This document shows, piece after piece, positions 16,948 through 23,959 of a DNA stretch of 44,750 bases. Within the stretch, counting starts at the first letter, position 1; the number at the start of each line of letters is the position of its first letter. The DNA is taken from NCBI RefSeq assembly GCF_000964545.1, contig NZ_BBVD01000024.1, positions 1 through 44,750 on the forward strand. The letters are read 5' to 3'. Source of the stretch: Comamonas thiooxydans (GTDB lineage Bacteria; Pseudomonadota; Gammaproteobacteria; Burkholderiales; Burkholderiaceae_C). A program made the translations under genes and the position numbers. The notes under the pieces are model-generated. The model did no database searches. It was not told where the DNA came from and saw only the letters and a list, made by a program, of their open reading frames with translations.

Positions 16948-16976
16948 GCAAAAAGCGCGGAACCAGTCCGCGCTTT
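16948..16976 (-). terminator. Terminator in the thrS leader (probable attenuator)
   Basis: A 10-bp perfect stem (plus arms 16952-16961 and 16967-16976; minus-strand AAAGCGCGGA, loop CTGGT, TCCGCGCTTT) followed by TTTTTGC on the minus strand. It lies between a Thr-containing leader ORF and thrS with no gene for it to end, as in attenuators. The left arm can pair instead with an upstream segment GTTCGCGC (minus strand, 17012 to 17005). Confidence 0.75.
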
Positions 16977-17024
16977 GATGAGGGTGTCGAGAAATCTCGG
17001 GCAGGCGCGAACCGCCAGCTGCCA

Positions 17025-17066
17025 TCAGCAGCTGAAGTACATCTCCGATGTAGTTCGCGGTGTCAT
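17025..17066 (-). CDS. Candidate thrS leader peptide
   Basis: A 13-codon frame, MTPRTTSEMYFSC, with Thr at positions 2, 5 and 6, starting at ATG 17066. AAAGG lies upstream at a rather long 11-nt spacing. The frame also extends back to an ATG at 17111 (28 codons, five Thr in total). A hairpin TACATC/GATGTA overlaps the last Thr codons, a second (CAGCTGC/GCAGCTG) spans the stop, and the terminator follows. This is the layout of a ribosome-mediated attenuator, but the peptide itself is a prediction from sequence only. Confidence 0.45.
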   Translation of the reverse strand: MTPRTTSEMYFSC

Positions 17067-17126
17067 AACCGTTGATGCCTTTCTCGCCCTTGTGAATTGA
17101 AGTCGCGCCATTTTAACCCGGCAAAC

Positions 17127-17158
17127 AAAAAAGCGCCCGAGACTTTCGCCCCGGGCGC
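17127..17158 (-). terminator. Terminator of aceA
   Basis: Stem GCGCCCG (17133-17139) with CGGGCGC (17152-17158), loop containing CGAAAG, and TTTTTT on the minus strand (plus A 17127-17132). It lies 44 bp after the aceA stop. Confidence 0.85.
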
Positions 17159-17201
17159 ATAACCCCTTTTTTACCTAGACAGAATCACGATTCATCGTGG
17201 C

Positions 17202-18533
17202 TCAATGGAACTGCTCTTCCTCGGTGGAGCCGGTCAGCGCCTTGACGCTGGAAGAGCCGCCCTGGATCACGGTGGTCACGTCGTCGAAGTAACCTGCGCC
17301 CACTTCCTGCTGGTGCGAGACAAAGGTGTAGCCCTTGTCACGTGCCGCGAATTCGGGTTCCTGGATCATTTCCACGTAGTGCTTCATGCCTTCGCCGCGA
17401 GCGTACTCGTGGGCAAACTTGAAGGTGTTGTACCAGTTGCTGTGGATGCCGGCCAGCGTGATGAACTGGAACTTGTAACCCAGTGCGGACAGATCTTCCT
17501 GGAAGGAAGCGATCTGGCTGTCGTTGAGGTTCTTCTTCCAGTTGAACGAAGGCGAGCAGTTGTAGCTCAGCAGCTTGCCTGGGCAGGCTGCATGCACGGC
17601 CTGGGCGAATTCGCGGGCAAAGCCGATATCGGGCACACCGGTTTCGCACCACACCAGATCCGCGTAGGGAGCGTAGGCCACGCCGCGGCTGATGGATTGC
17701 TCCAGCCCGTTCTTGACACGGTAGAAGCCTTCCTGAGTACGCTCGCCAGTCAGGAACGGAATGTCGTTCTCGTCATGGTTGCTGGTGATCAGGTTGGCCG
17801 CCTCGGCATCGGTACGGGCCAGCACAATGGTGGGCACGCCCATCACATCGGCTGCAAAACGGGCGGCAATCAGCTTTTCGACCGCTTCGCGAGTGGGCAC
17901 CAGCACCTTGCCGCCCATGTGACCGCACTTCTTGACCGCAGCCAGCTGGTCTTCGAAGTGCACGCCGGCAGCACCTGCCTGAATCATGTTCTTCATCAGC
18001 TCGAACGCGTTGAGCACGCCGCCGAAGCCGGCTTCCGCATCAGCCACGATGGGCAGGAAGTAGTCGATGAACTCCTTGTCGCCGGGGTTGATGCCCTTGC
18101 CCCATTGGATTTCATCGGCACGCTTGAAGGTGTTGTTGATGCGGCGCACCATGGTGGGCACGGAGTCATAGGCGTACAGCGACTGGTCGGGGTACATGGT
18201 CTCGGAGGTGTTGCCGTCGGCAGCTACTTGCCAGCCCGACAGGTACACGGCTTCCAGACCGGCCTTGGCCTGCTGCATGGCCTGGCCTGCGGAGATGGCA
18301 CCGAAGGCGTTCACATAGCCCTTCTTCGAGCTGCCGTTGATCTTGTCCCACAGCACTTCGGCACCGCGCTGGGCCAGGGTGTACTCTGGCTGCAGACTGC
18401 CACGCAGACGCACCACATCGGCAGCGCTGTAGCCGCGCTTGACGCTCTTCCAGCGTGGGTTCTGTGCCCAGTCTTTTTCGAGGGCTGCGATTTGCTGTTC
18501 ACGGCTCAGTTGCTGAGTCAGGGATTGGGGCAT
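17202..18533 (-). CDS. aceA: Isocitrate lyase
   Basis: A 443-aa glyoxylate-shunt enzyme splitting isocitrate to glyoxylate and succinate. It shows the catalytic loop KKCGHMGGKVLVPT (active-site Cys in KKCGH), the Mg-binding acidic region PIVADAEAGFGG, GVHFEDQLA, VLARTDAEAA, WCETGVPDI and LLSYNCSPSFNWKKNL. ATG 18533 has AAGGAG at 7 nt. Length matches the short proteobacterial type (about 430-440). It is monocistronic: a terminator follows and a long AT-rich upstream region with palindromes suggests tight control by carbon source. Malate synthase is not in the window. Confidence 0.97.
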   Translation of the reverse strand: MPQSLTQQLSREQQIAALEKDWAQNPRWKSVKRGYSAADVVRLRGSLQPEYTLAQRGAEVLWDKINGSSKKGYVNAFGAISAGQAMQQAKAGLEAVYLSGWQVAADGNTSETMYPDQSLYAYDSVPTMVRRINNTFKRADEIQWGKGINPGDKEFIDYFLPIVADAEAGFGGVLNAFELMKNMIQAGAAGVHFEDQLAAVKKCGHMGGKVLVPTREAVEKLIAARFAADVMGVPTIVLARTDAEAANLITSNHDENDIPFLTGERTQEGFYRVKNGLEQSISRGVAYAPYADLVWCETGVPDIGFAREFAQAVHAACPGKLLSYNCSPSFNWKKNLNDSQIASFQEDLSALGYKFQFITLAGIHSNWYNTFKFAHEYARGEGMKHYVEMIQEPEFAARDKGYTFVSHQQEVGAGYFDDVTTVIQGGSSSVKALTGSTEEEQFH

Positions 18534-19069
18534 GGTGCACTCCTTAGCGGTTAAAACAAGATGAATTGGTGTTCGTCCTTGGGATCTACTTTATGTCTGC
18601 AGCACTCTTTTACAGAGTCTTATGTCTTATAAAAGACTGAAATTTATATTCAATAAAATCAATTGCTTATTTTTATTTTTCACAATAAGAAAACGCATTT
18701 CTCGTATTGAGAAATTTTGCGGCAGCGCAACATTTCAATTTTTCATAATGCAAAATTGAATTCTTGCTTCATGAAAAATTTGCAGAAGCACGACTTCCGG
18801 AGTCCGCATCCTTTGAACGCAGTACGAAAAAAGTCCCGGCGCATGCCTTGATCTGCTCATCCTTGATCTGCTCATCCTTGATCTGCTCATTTATCCGGCA
18901 CGAGACAGGCCAAGCCACTTGAACAAAAACAGGTGACACGACAAAGACATGGCGCCCAAGGCGGCGGGAACCAAAAAAACAACAGTTCCCTCCCCTGGGT
19001 CAAATGCATGCAACAGCCCTGCCACACTGCTTTGCATCACCTTCTCTTGTCATTGAAATTCATTTCGCC
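18534..19069. promoter_or_regulatory. Divergent aceA / EamA intergenic region
   Basis: About 535 bp with no supported gene. 18590-18800 is strongly AT-rich and holds two clean palindromes: ATTTCTC-N5-GAGAAAT (18697-18715) and TTCAATTTT-N9-AAAATTGAA (18734-18760). Both suit dimeric regulator binding near the aceA promoter. A 15-bp tandem repeat sits at 18847-18891. I could not fix -35/-10 boxes. Confidence 0.55.
18847..18891. repeat. Three tandem copies of a 15-bp unit
   Basis: The unit CTTGATCTGCTCATC occurs at 18847-18861 and 18862-18876, and as a 14/15 match at 18877-18891. It lies in the non-coding region between aceA and the EamA gene. Confidence 0.9.
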
Positions 19070-19981
19070 ATGCACACGCCCAGCCGCCCCATCGCCTATC
19101 TCTGCCTGGCGCTCAGCATGTCTTTGGTAGGAAGCTATGTGGCCTTGTCCAAGCCTCTGGCTGCCATCTTTCCGGTCATGCTGCTGGCCTGGCTGCGCTT
19201 TGGCATCGGTGCCGTGGCCATGCTGGGCTGGCTCAGGCCACCTGCGCACGAGACAACTCTGACCAGACAGACCAAGTGGCTGTTGTTTTTTGAGTCCTTC
19301 TTCGGCAATTTCCTTTTCACGCTCTGCATGATCAGCGGCGTGGCCATGACCAGCGCTGTCACGGCAGGCGTGACCATGGCCGCAATTCCTGCCGCAGTCG
19401 CCATCATGAGCTGGCTTTTTCTGCGCGAAGCCGTTGGCGCGCGCACATGGACAGCCATTGCTTTCGCAGTGGCCGGCATAGGGCTGAATGCCTTGAGCAA
19501 GACCGAAAGCAGCAGCCTTGCCGCACATCCCCAGCAAGGCCTGGGCCAGTTGCTGCTGATTTCCGCAGTGCTGTGCGAGGCCGCATATGCCGTGATCGGC
19601 AAAAAGCTCACCGCCAGCGTAAGCCCCAAACGCATTACGGCGCTGATCAATCTCTGGGGGTTTGTGCTTTCCGCACCCGCCGGGCTCTATCTGGCCTGGC
19701 AGTTTGATTTTTCCCGGGTTTCGGTGCCCGCATGGGGTCTGTTGCTGTTTTACGCCCTGGCCGCCTGCGTCTGGACGGTGTGGCTGTGGATGACGGGATT
19801 GCGCGCCGTGCCCGCATCGCGGGCCGGCATTTTTACCGTGCTGCTGCCCATCAGCGCCGCCGTGGTGGGCATGCTGGCCCTGGGCGAGCGCGTCGGCAGC
19901 ATGCAATTGCTGGCCTTCGGCATTGCCCTGACCAGCGTGGTGATCGCAACCTGGCCCGGTTCATTGCAGTTCAGGCGCTAG
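19070..19981 (+). CDS. EamA-family (DMT superfamily) transporter
   Basis: A 303-aa inner-membrane protein with about ten hydrophobic helices in two EamA repeats (IAYLCLALSMSLVGSYVALSK at the start; second repeat from LLLISAVLCEAAYAVIGKK). The motif WLRFGIGAVAML ends helix 2 and the Pro-containing AGIFTVLLPISAAVVGML is typical. Substrate cannot be told; relatives export amino acids or metabolites. ATG 19070 begins the first membrane repeat; an upstream frame to 19004 is not supported and no strong ribosome binding site is seen. Stands alone, convergent with the RraA-like gene. Confidence 0.85.
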   Translation: MHTPSRPIAYLCLALSMSLVGSYVALSKPLAAIFPVMLLAWLRFGIGAVAMLGWLRPPAHETTLTRQTKWLLFFESFFGNFLFTLCMISGVAMTSAVTAGVTMAAIPAAVAIMSWLFLREAVGARTWTAIAFAVAGIGLNALSKTESSSLAAHPQQGLGQLLLISAVLCEAAYAVIGKKLTASVSPKRITALINLWGFVLSAPAGLYLAWQFDFSRVSVPAWGLLLFYALAACVWTVWLWMTGLRAVPASRAGIFTVLLPISAAVVGMLALGERVGSMQLLAFGIALTSVVIATWPGSLQFRR

Positions 19982-19997
19982 GCGCCGTCGATTCCAA

Positions 19998-20513
19998 TCA
20001 GGAAAGCAGATTGCGGCGGCTCAGCACAATGCCGTCGGAGTCGGCATACAGCCAGTCGCCTGGGCGAATCCACAGGCCGGCGATCTGCACATAGACATCG
20101 CGCAGTCCCTGGCCTTGCTTGACGGTAGGCATGGGGTTGAGCGCCAGCGCATACAGACCCACGGGGGTGGATTTCAGCTCGGCCACGTCGCGCACGCAGC
20201 CATAGACAAGCACCCCGGCCCAGCCGTTCTGGGCCGCCGATGTCGCCACATTCCCCCCCACCAGAGCCCGGCGTAGCGAGCCGCCGCCATCGACCACCAG
20301 TACACGACCACCTCCCGGCTCGGCCAGCGCTGCTCGCACCAGGCTGTTGTCGTCCAGACACTGCACGGTGCTGACCTCCCCCATAAAGCCGACATTCCCG
20401 CCATAGCTGTGGAACACGGGCGGCAGCACACGGAAATCGCTGCTGTCATCGCTGATATGCGCATCGCACAAATCGCAGGTGCTGAAGCCAAGAGAAGCCG
20501 AGGAATCGCTCAT
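19998..20513 (-). CDS. RraA-like / HMG-CHA aldolase family protein
   Basis: A 171-aa protein of the RraA fold, which includes the RNase E regulator RraA and class II 4-hydroxy-4-methyl-2-oxoglutarate aldolases. Visible signatures are STCDLCDAH near the start, VVDGGGSLRRALVGGNVA, then GWAGVLVYGCVRDVAEL with the Arg-Asp pair used for substrate and metal binding in the aldolases. ATG 20513 follows GGAGATTTTC. RraA naming is common for this size in Burkholderiales, but the sequence alone does not decide between RNase regulator and aldolase. Convergent with the EamA gene, 16 bp apart. Confidence 0.85.
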   Translation of the reverse strand: MSDSSASLGFSTCDLCDAHISDDSSDFRVLPPVFHSYGGNVGFMGEVSTVQCLDDNSLVRAALAEPGGGRVLVVDGGGSLRRALVGGNVATSAAQNGWAGVLVYGCVRDVAELKSTPVGLYALALNPMPTVKQGQGLRDVYVQIAGLWIRPGDWLYADSDGIVLSRRNLLS

Positions 20514-20791
20514 GAAAATCTCCACAGAACCAAGTCTCCCGCATCTTGCCCTGAGCACCTGACATAGCACAAGCACCAGCGGACACACACAGAGAGCAAC
20601 TTTTTCACAACACTCTCGGGGAAAAACCCGTGAAAACGGACACTAAAGGGCCTGAGAGCAACAAATCGAGGCAAAAAAACAGCCCACTAGCTTGGAAGAG
20701 CGATTTTTTGCCATTAGCATCAGACTCAGCCAGTGGATTGCAGCTGTATTTCGCTGGTGATAAGTCCACTACCCAATTAGGAATAAGCAAT

Positions 20792-21100
20792 ATGGCAACT
20801 GCAAAGAAGGCACCCGCTGCAGCACCGGCAGCAGCTCCCGCCGCTAAGAAGCGCACTCCCAACGCTGCCTTCATGAAACCCCTGACCCCCAGCGCCGCTC
20901 TGGCTGCCGTGGTTGGCAAGGATCCCCTGCCCCGTACTGAAATCATCAGCAAGCTGTGGGTCTACATCAAGGCCAACAACCTGCAAGACGCTGCCAACAA
21001 GCGCATGATCAACGCCGACGCCAAGCTCAAGGAAGTCTTCGGCAAGCCCCAAGTCTCCATGTTCGAGATGGCCGGCCTGATCGGCAAGCACGTCAAGTAA
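20792..21100 (+). CDS. SWIB/MDM2-domain protein
   Basis: A 102-aa basic protein. Residues 1-25 are an Ala/Lys/Pro-rich tail (MATAKKAPAAAPAAAPAAKK). Residues 26-102 are a SWIB domain: MKPLTPSAALAAVVG, LPRTEIISKLWVYIKANNLQD, MINADAKLKEVFGKPQVSMF and EMAGLIGKHVK. In eukaryotes SWIB domains occur in chromatin remodellers; in bacteria (Chlamydia and many Burkholderiales) small SWIB proteins are thought to bind DNA or nucleoid, which is unproven here. ATG 20792 has AGGA upstream at 9 nt and starts the Lys/Ala tail; upstream codons in frame are non-conserved. It ends in a strong terminator. Confidence 0.92.
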   Translation: MATAKKAPAAAPAAAPAAKKRTPNAAFMKPLTPSAALAAVVGKDPLPRTEIISKLWVYIKANNLQDAANKRMINADAKLKEVFGKPQVSMFEMAGLIGKHVK

Positions 21101-21123
21101 GCACTGCGCTTGCGCTGACCACA

Positions 21124-21149
21124 AAAAAGCTGGCCCGAGCCAGCTTTTT
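21124..21149 (+). terminator. Terminator of the SWIB gene
   Basis: Perfect 11-bp stem AAAAAGCTGGC (21124-21134) and GCCAGCTTTTT (21139-21149) with a CCGA loop and T-rich 3' arm. Confidence 0.9.
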
Positions 21150-21538
21150 GTATTTCTGAGGCAAGTGTCGCGTACAGGCCGACGCGACTGGGACGGCTTT
21201 ACCGCAGCAATGCATGCGTGCATGCCTCGGTCTCGACGCCGACGGAATCACGGCCGCGAACGCTGGTCAGGACGGAACCGGCCGGCAGATCTTTCCGACA
21301 ACCGCGCGGCCCACCGATTGTCGCGGCCCTCACGAAGCTGACCCCGGGCTATCTCCGCCATCGTGCCCCGCCATGCTTGCACCCTGAACCGCACATTCCT
21401 GCAAGACTGCAGTTGCCGGGCAGCCAGGACATGGGCTCCACAGGCATGGAGACGCGTGCGCACGTTCGGGTCTCGGTGCGGCGAACGCCTCCCCGGCAGC
21501 CCCGGCCATGGGAGGTGCACAAGCTTGAGCGCTGTCCC
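21150..21538. other. Gene-poor GC-rich stretch next to phage-type genes
   Basis: About 390 bp. Overlapping open frames occur on both strands (for example 21248-21520 minus, 90 codons), but none has a clear start, ribosome binding site or known domain. A short palindrome GCATGC-GT-GCATGC lies at 21212-21225. It may be remnant phage sequence. Confidence 0.4.
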
Positions 21539-21637
21539 TCAGTAACCGTCCAAAGCCGTCACGACGCCGGCAATGCCCATGAGACATCCGCAGAGGAGAC
21601 CGGCCAAGAAAATCAGTGCTGCAATTCCAAAGCTCAT
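21539..21637 (-). CDS. 32-aa single-pass membrane peptide
   Basis: The frame encodes MSFGIAALIFLAGLLCGCLM plus 12 more residues ending TALDGY: one Gly/Ala/Leu-rich membrane helix with a short polar tail. AGGAG lies 9 nt before ATG 21637. It follows the small Cro-like HTH gene by 52 bp on the same strand. Tiny membrane peptides of this kind occur in temperate phages and toxin-antitoxin modules, but no function can be assigned. Confidence 0.5.
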   Translation of the reverse strand: MSFGIAALIFLAGLLCGCLMGIAGVVTALDGY

Positions 21638-21689
21638 TGAACGCCTCTCCTGCCGCGCAGAGCAGTGTGATTGCGGCACGCCGTGCGAC

Positions 21690-21950
21690 TCATGGAGCCC
21701 CCCTTGCGATACGCGCGCCCCCTCCTTCTGGGCGTGTGCTGTGCAGTGCATGGCGCTCGTTGACAGGCGGCCAGAGCATGTCGACGGGCATGCCTGTGAC
21801 TTCTGCAATGCGCTGTCGAATGCGGGCCGATACCGCACGACCGCTGATGACTTGCGACACGCTGCTGTTGGCCACGCGCATTTCGGACGCCAATGCCGCG
21901 GGGGAAATGCCTTTCATGCGCAGCGCCGCTTTGATTTGCTCGGGATGCAT
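21690..21950 (-). CDS. Small Cro/Ner-like helix-turn-helix protein
   Basis: An 86-aa protein whose first 65 residues form one HTH: HPEQIKAALRMKGISPAALA, then SEMRVANSSVSQVISGRAVS and RIRQRIAEVTGMPVDMLWPP. This is the pattern of phage Ner/Nlp-type and Cro-like repressors. AAAGG lies 7 nt before ATG 21950. It is divergent from the XRE gene at 22056 across 105 bp of palindromes, as Cro/CI pairs are. The C-terminal 20 residues are Arg/Gly-rich and unstructured. Confidence 0.8.
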   Translation of the reverse strand: MHPEQIKAALRMKGISPAALASEMRVANSSVSQVISGRAVSARIRQRIAEVTGMPVDMLWPPVNERHALHSTRPEGGGARIARGAP

Positions 21951-22055
21951 CTGGTAGCCTTTCGCCTAATTATTTAGGTTAAAGCACGTCGTCGTGCTTT
22001 TGGCGAATTATGGGAAAGATTTCTTTCCCATGCAATACACCTTGGACAAATTTTT
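21951..22055. promoter_or_regulatory. Divergent operator region with three palindromes
   Basis: Three inverted repeats, each with a 4-nt spacer: CCTAA-N4-TTAGG (21965-21978), AAAGCACG-N4-CGTGCTTT (21981-22000) and TGGGAAAG-N4-CTTTCCCA (22011-22030). The arms differ in sequence, so they may serve different proteins or be RNA hairpins. The region must contain promoters for both HTH genes. Confidence 0.65.
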
Positions 22056-22451
22056 ATGACCCTAGGGGAACGGCTGCGCGAAGAAAGAAACCGGCTGGGC
22101 ATGAGCCAGCCAGCCTTCGCTGCACTTGCTGGCACTACGAAGCAAACTCTTTTTTCCTGGGAATCCGGCAAGACAGCGCCGGATGGCTTTCAGATGACCG
22201 CGCTGAGCGCACACGGAGTGGACCTGTTGTATGTGCTGGCAGGACACCGCACACCGGCAGTTCACCCTGCAGAGGCTTTGTCAGACGATGAACTCCGCCT
22301 CCTTCACGGGTATCGCAGGTGCAATGCGGATGGAAGGCAGCACCTCATACGATCCGCAGAACTGCTGTCTGCGGCACATGCCATGTCCGCCGAAGACCGC
22401 AAGCAGGCCCTCCAGGATCGGCCACATCGACCGGGTGAAGACGCCCTCTGA
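22056..22451 (+). CDS. XRE-family repressor-like protein
   Basis: A 131-aa protein. Residues 1-65 are a standard XRE/CI-type HTH (LGERLREERNRLGMSQPAFA, then LAGTTKQTLFSWESGKTAPDG and GVDLLYVLAG). The rest is a helical tail (LSDDELRLLHGYRRCNADGR, QHLIRSAELLSA). It lacks the LexA/CI peptidase domain, so it cannot respond to RecA by self-cleavage. Divergent from the Cro/Ner-like gene, it would be the repressor half of a phage-like switch. No integrase, replication or structural gene is near, so this is a remnant or a kept regulatory pair. Confidence 0.82.
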   Translation: MTLGERLREERNRLGMSQPAFAALAGTTKQTLFSWESGKTAPDGFQMTALSAHGVDLLYVLAGHRTPAVHPAEALSDDELRLLHGYRRCNADGRQHLIRSAELLSAAHAMSAEDRKQALQDRPHRPGEDAL

Positions 22452-22555
22452 TCCGTCCTGCCCGATGTCCGAGCGGTGCGGCACCTATAGGATGCGGTGC
22501 AGTCCTGCTCCAAGACGGTGACAGGGCCTGCTGCCATCCCCCCGCCTGGACGTGC

Positions 22556-23959
22556 TCAGTACACATCGCGTCGGTAGCGGCCCGAGCCCAACAGCTCGGT
22601 CACCTTGGCCTCGCCCAGAATGGCCTGCAGCGTCAGATGCACGCCTTGACCCATGCCGTTCAGGCTGCCGCAAACATAGATGGCCGCACCACGCTCCACC
22701 CATTGCCGGACTTCCTCTGCATGACTGCGCAACAAATCCTGCACATAGCGCGAATCCTTGCCGTTGCGCGACCAGGCCTGATCCAGCCGTGCCAGTCGGC
22801 CTTGCCTGAGCCATGCGCCCAGTTGATCGGCAAATAGCGCGTCATGTTGTGGACTGCGCTCTCCGAACAACAGCCATTGATCACTTAGCTCTTGCTGCAC
22901 ACGCGCCTTGATATGGCTGAGAAGGCCCGCCAGGCCCGAGCCATTGCCGATCAGAATCAGCGGCCGCCCGGCGTTGTCACCGAGCCTGAAGCCGCAGTGC
23001 TCGCGCAAGGTCAACGGCAGCACATCTCCCTCGGCCATGCCACAGCACAGCCAGTGCGACGCAAGGCCCGGCGAACCATCGGCGCGCGTGCTCTCGCGCA
23101 CCAGCAGTTGCAGGCTGCCGTCGGCCGTGATTGAGGCGATCGAGTAGTCGCGCGCGCGCTCAGGGTCGGCGGGCACGCACAGAGACACCAGATCGCCCGA
23201 CTCCCAGTGCGGCAGCTCGCCGGACTGCGGCGTCCACTCCAGCAGGTATAGCGCCCCGCCCTGGCTGCCGGGATTGAGCAAACGCCGCCGACTGAGCACA
23301 AAAGGCATGCTGACCGGCGCCTGCAACCAGTCCGAGTCCAGTTCCTTAGCGGGCGCAGACTCGCCCAGCAAGTCCTGTCGCATCTGAGTGACCTGGGTCT
23401 GCCAGCTCTGCAAGCTCGAGGCATCCATATTGTCCACGCAGACCAGATCGCTGCGCGCGCCGCTGGTCTGCAACCACTCATGCACTTTCACACCAAACGC
23501 ACAGAACTCCTGGTATTCACGATCACCCAGCGCCAGCACCAGGCTTTGGTGCTGGGTCAGCGCAGGCTGCGTGGCCATGAGCTGCTGCACAAAGCCCAGC
23601 GCATGGTCGGGCGCATCGCCCTCGCCTGTAGTGGATAGCAGCCACAGGCTGTGCTCGAATTGCTGCAGCAGCACGGCCGTCAGTTTTTCCACGGGCAGCA
23701 GACGCACCTGCAGACCGCCGTCGACCAGCATCTTGCCCGTGGCGCGTGCCAGCGCCTCGGCCTGCCCCGTCTGGCTGGCATAGGCGACCAGAACGGCAGG
23801 CGCAGCGGCATCGCCCTGCGAGGCATTGCTCTCGGCCTCATCGGCCAGGCGCTGCCTGCGTACCTTGGTGCCAATACCCCAGCACATGCCTGCGTAGGCG
23901 GCTACCAAACCCATAGCCCCATAAATGCGCTCGGGCGTCAAAATCCATTCCACTGTCAT
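22556..23959 (-). CDS. Membrane-anchored NADPH flavoreductase (CysJ/P450-reductase type)
   Basis: A 467-aa protein with one N-terminal membrane helix (about 12-30, GAMGLVAAYAGMCWGIG), a flavodoxin domain (about 54-200: VLVAYASQTGQAEALA, LLSTTGEGDAPDHA, ALGDREYQEFCAFG) that binds FMN, and an FAD/NADPH module (RDYSIASI for FAD, IGNGSGLAGLLSHIKA for the nucleotide, AAIYVCGSLNGMGQGV and the C-terminal aromatic Y for NADPH). It should pass electrons from cytosolic NADPH through FAD and FMN to a membrane partner. It is the last gene of the PepSY-DUF2271-DUF4198-ApbE operon, and its start overlaps the apbE stop (ATGA). Family labels vary (sulfite reductase flavoprotein); no sulfite reductase is present, so an iron-reduction role is inferred from context. 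Confidence 0.88.
   Translation of the reverse strand: MTVEWILTPERIYGAMGLVAAYAGMCWGIGTKVRRQRLADEAESNASQGDAAAPAVLVAYASQTGQAEALARATGKMLVDGGLQVRLLPVEKLTAVLLQQFEHSLWLLSTTGEGDAPDHALGFVQQLMATQPALTQHQSLVLALGDREYQEFCAFGVKVHEWLQTSGARSDLVCVDNMDASSLQSWQTQVTQMRQDLLGESAPAKELDSDWLQAPVSMPFVLSRRRLLNPGSQGGALYLLEWTPQSGELPHWESGDLVSLCVPADPERARDYSIASITADGSLQLLVRESTRADGSPGLASHWLCCGMAEGDVLPLTLREHCGFRLGDNAGRPLILIGNGSGLAGLLSHIKARVQQELSDQWLLFGERSPQHDALFADQLGAWLRQGRLARLDQAWSRNGKDSRYVQDLLRSHAEEVRQWVERGAAIYVCGSLNGMGQGVHLTLQAILGEAKVTELLGSGRYRRDVY

Noticed and set aside
16952..16976. T-box riboswitch upstream of thrS, because CTGGTTCCGCG resembles the T-box sequence
   Set aside because: The conserved TGGNACCGCG element is not matched exactly, no Thr specifier stem-loop or AG bulge is visible, and T-boxes are rare in proteobacteria; a peptide-based attenuator fits better.
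21248..21520. 90-codon minus-strand frame in the phage-like region
   Set aside because: Arg-rich translation without domain, no clear ribosome binding site and overlapping frames of equal length; insufficient support.
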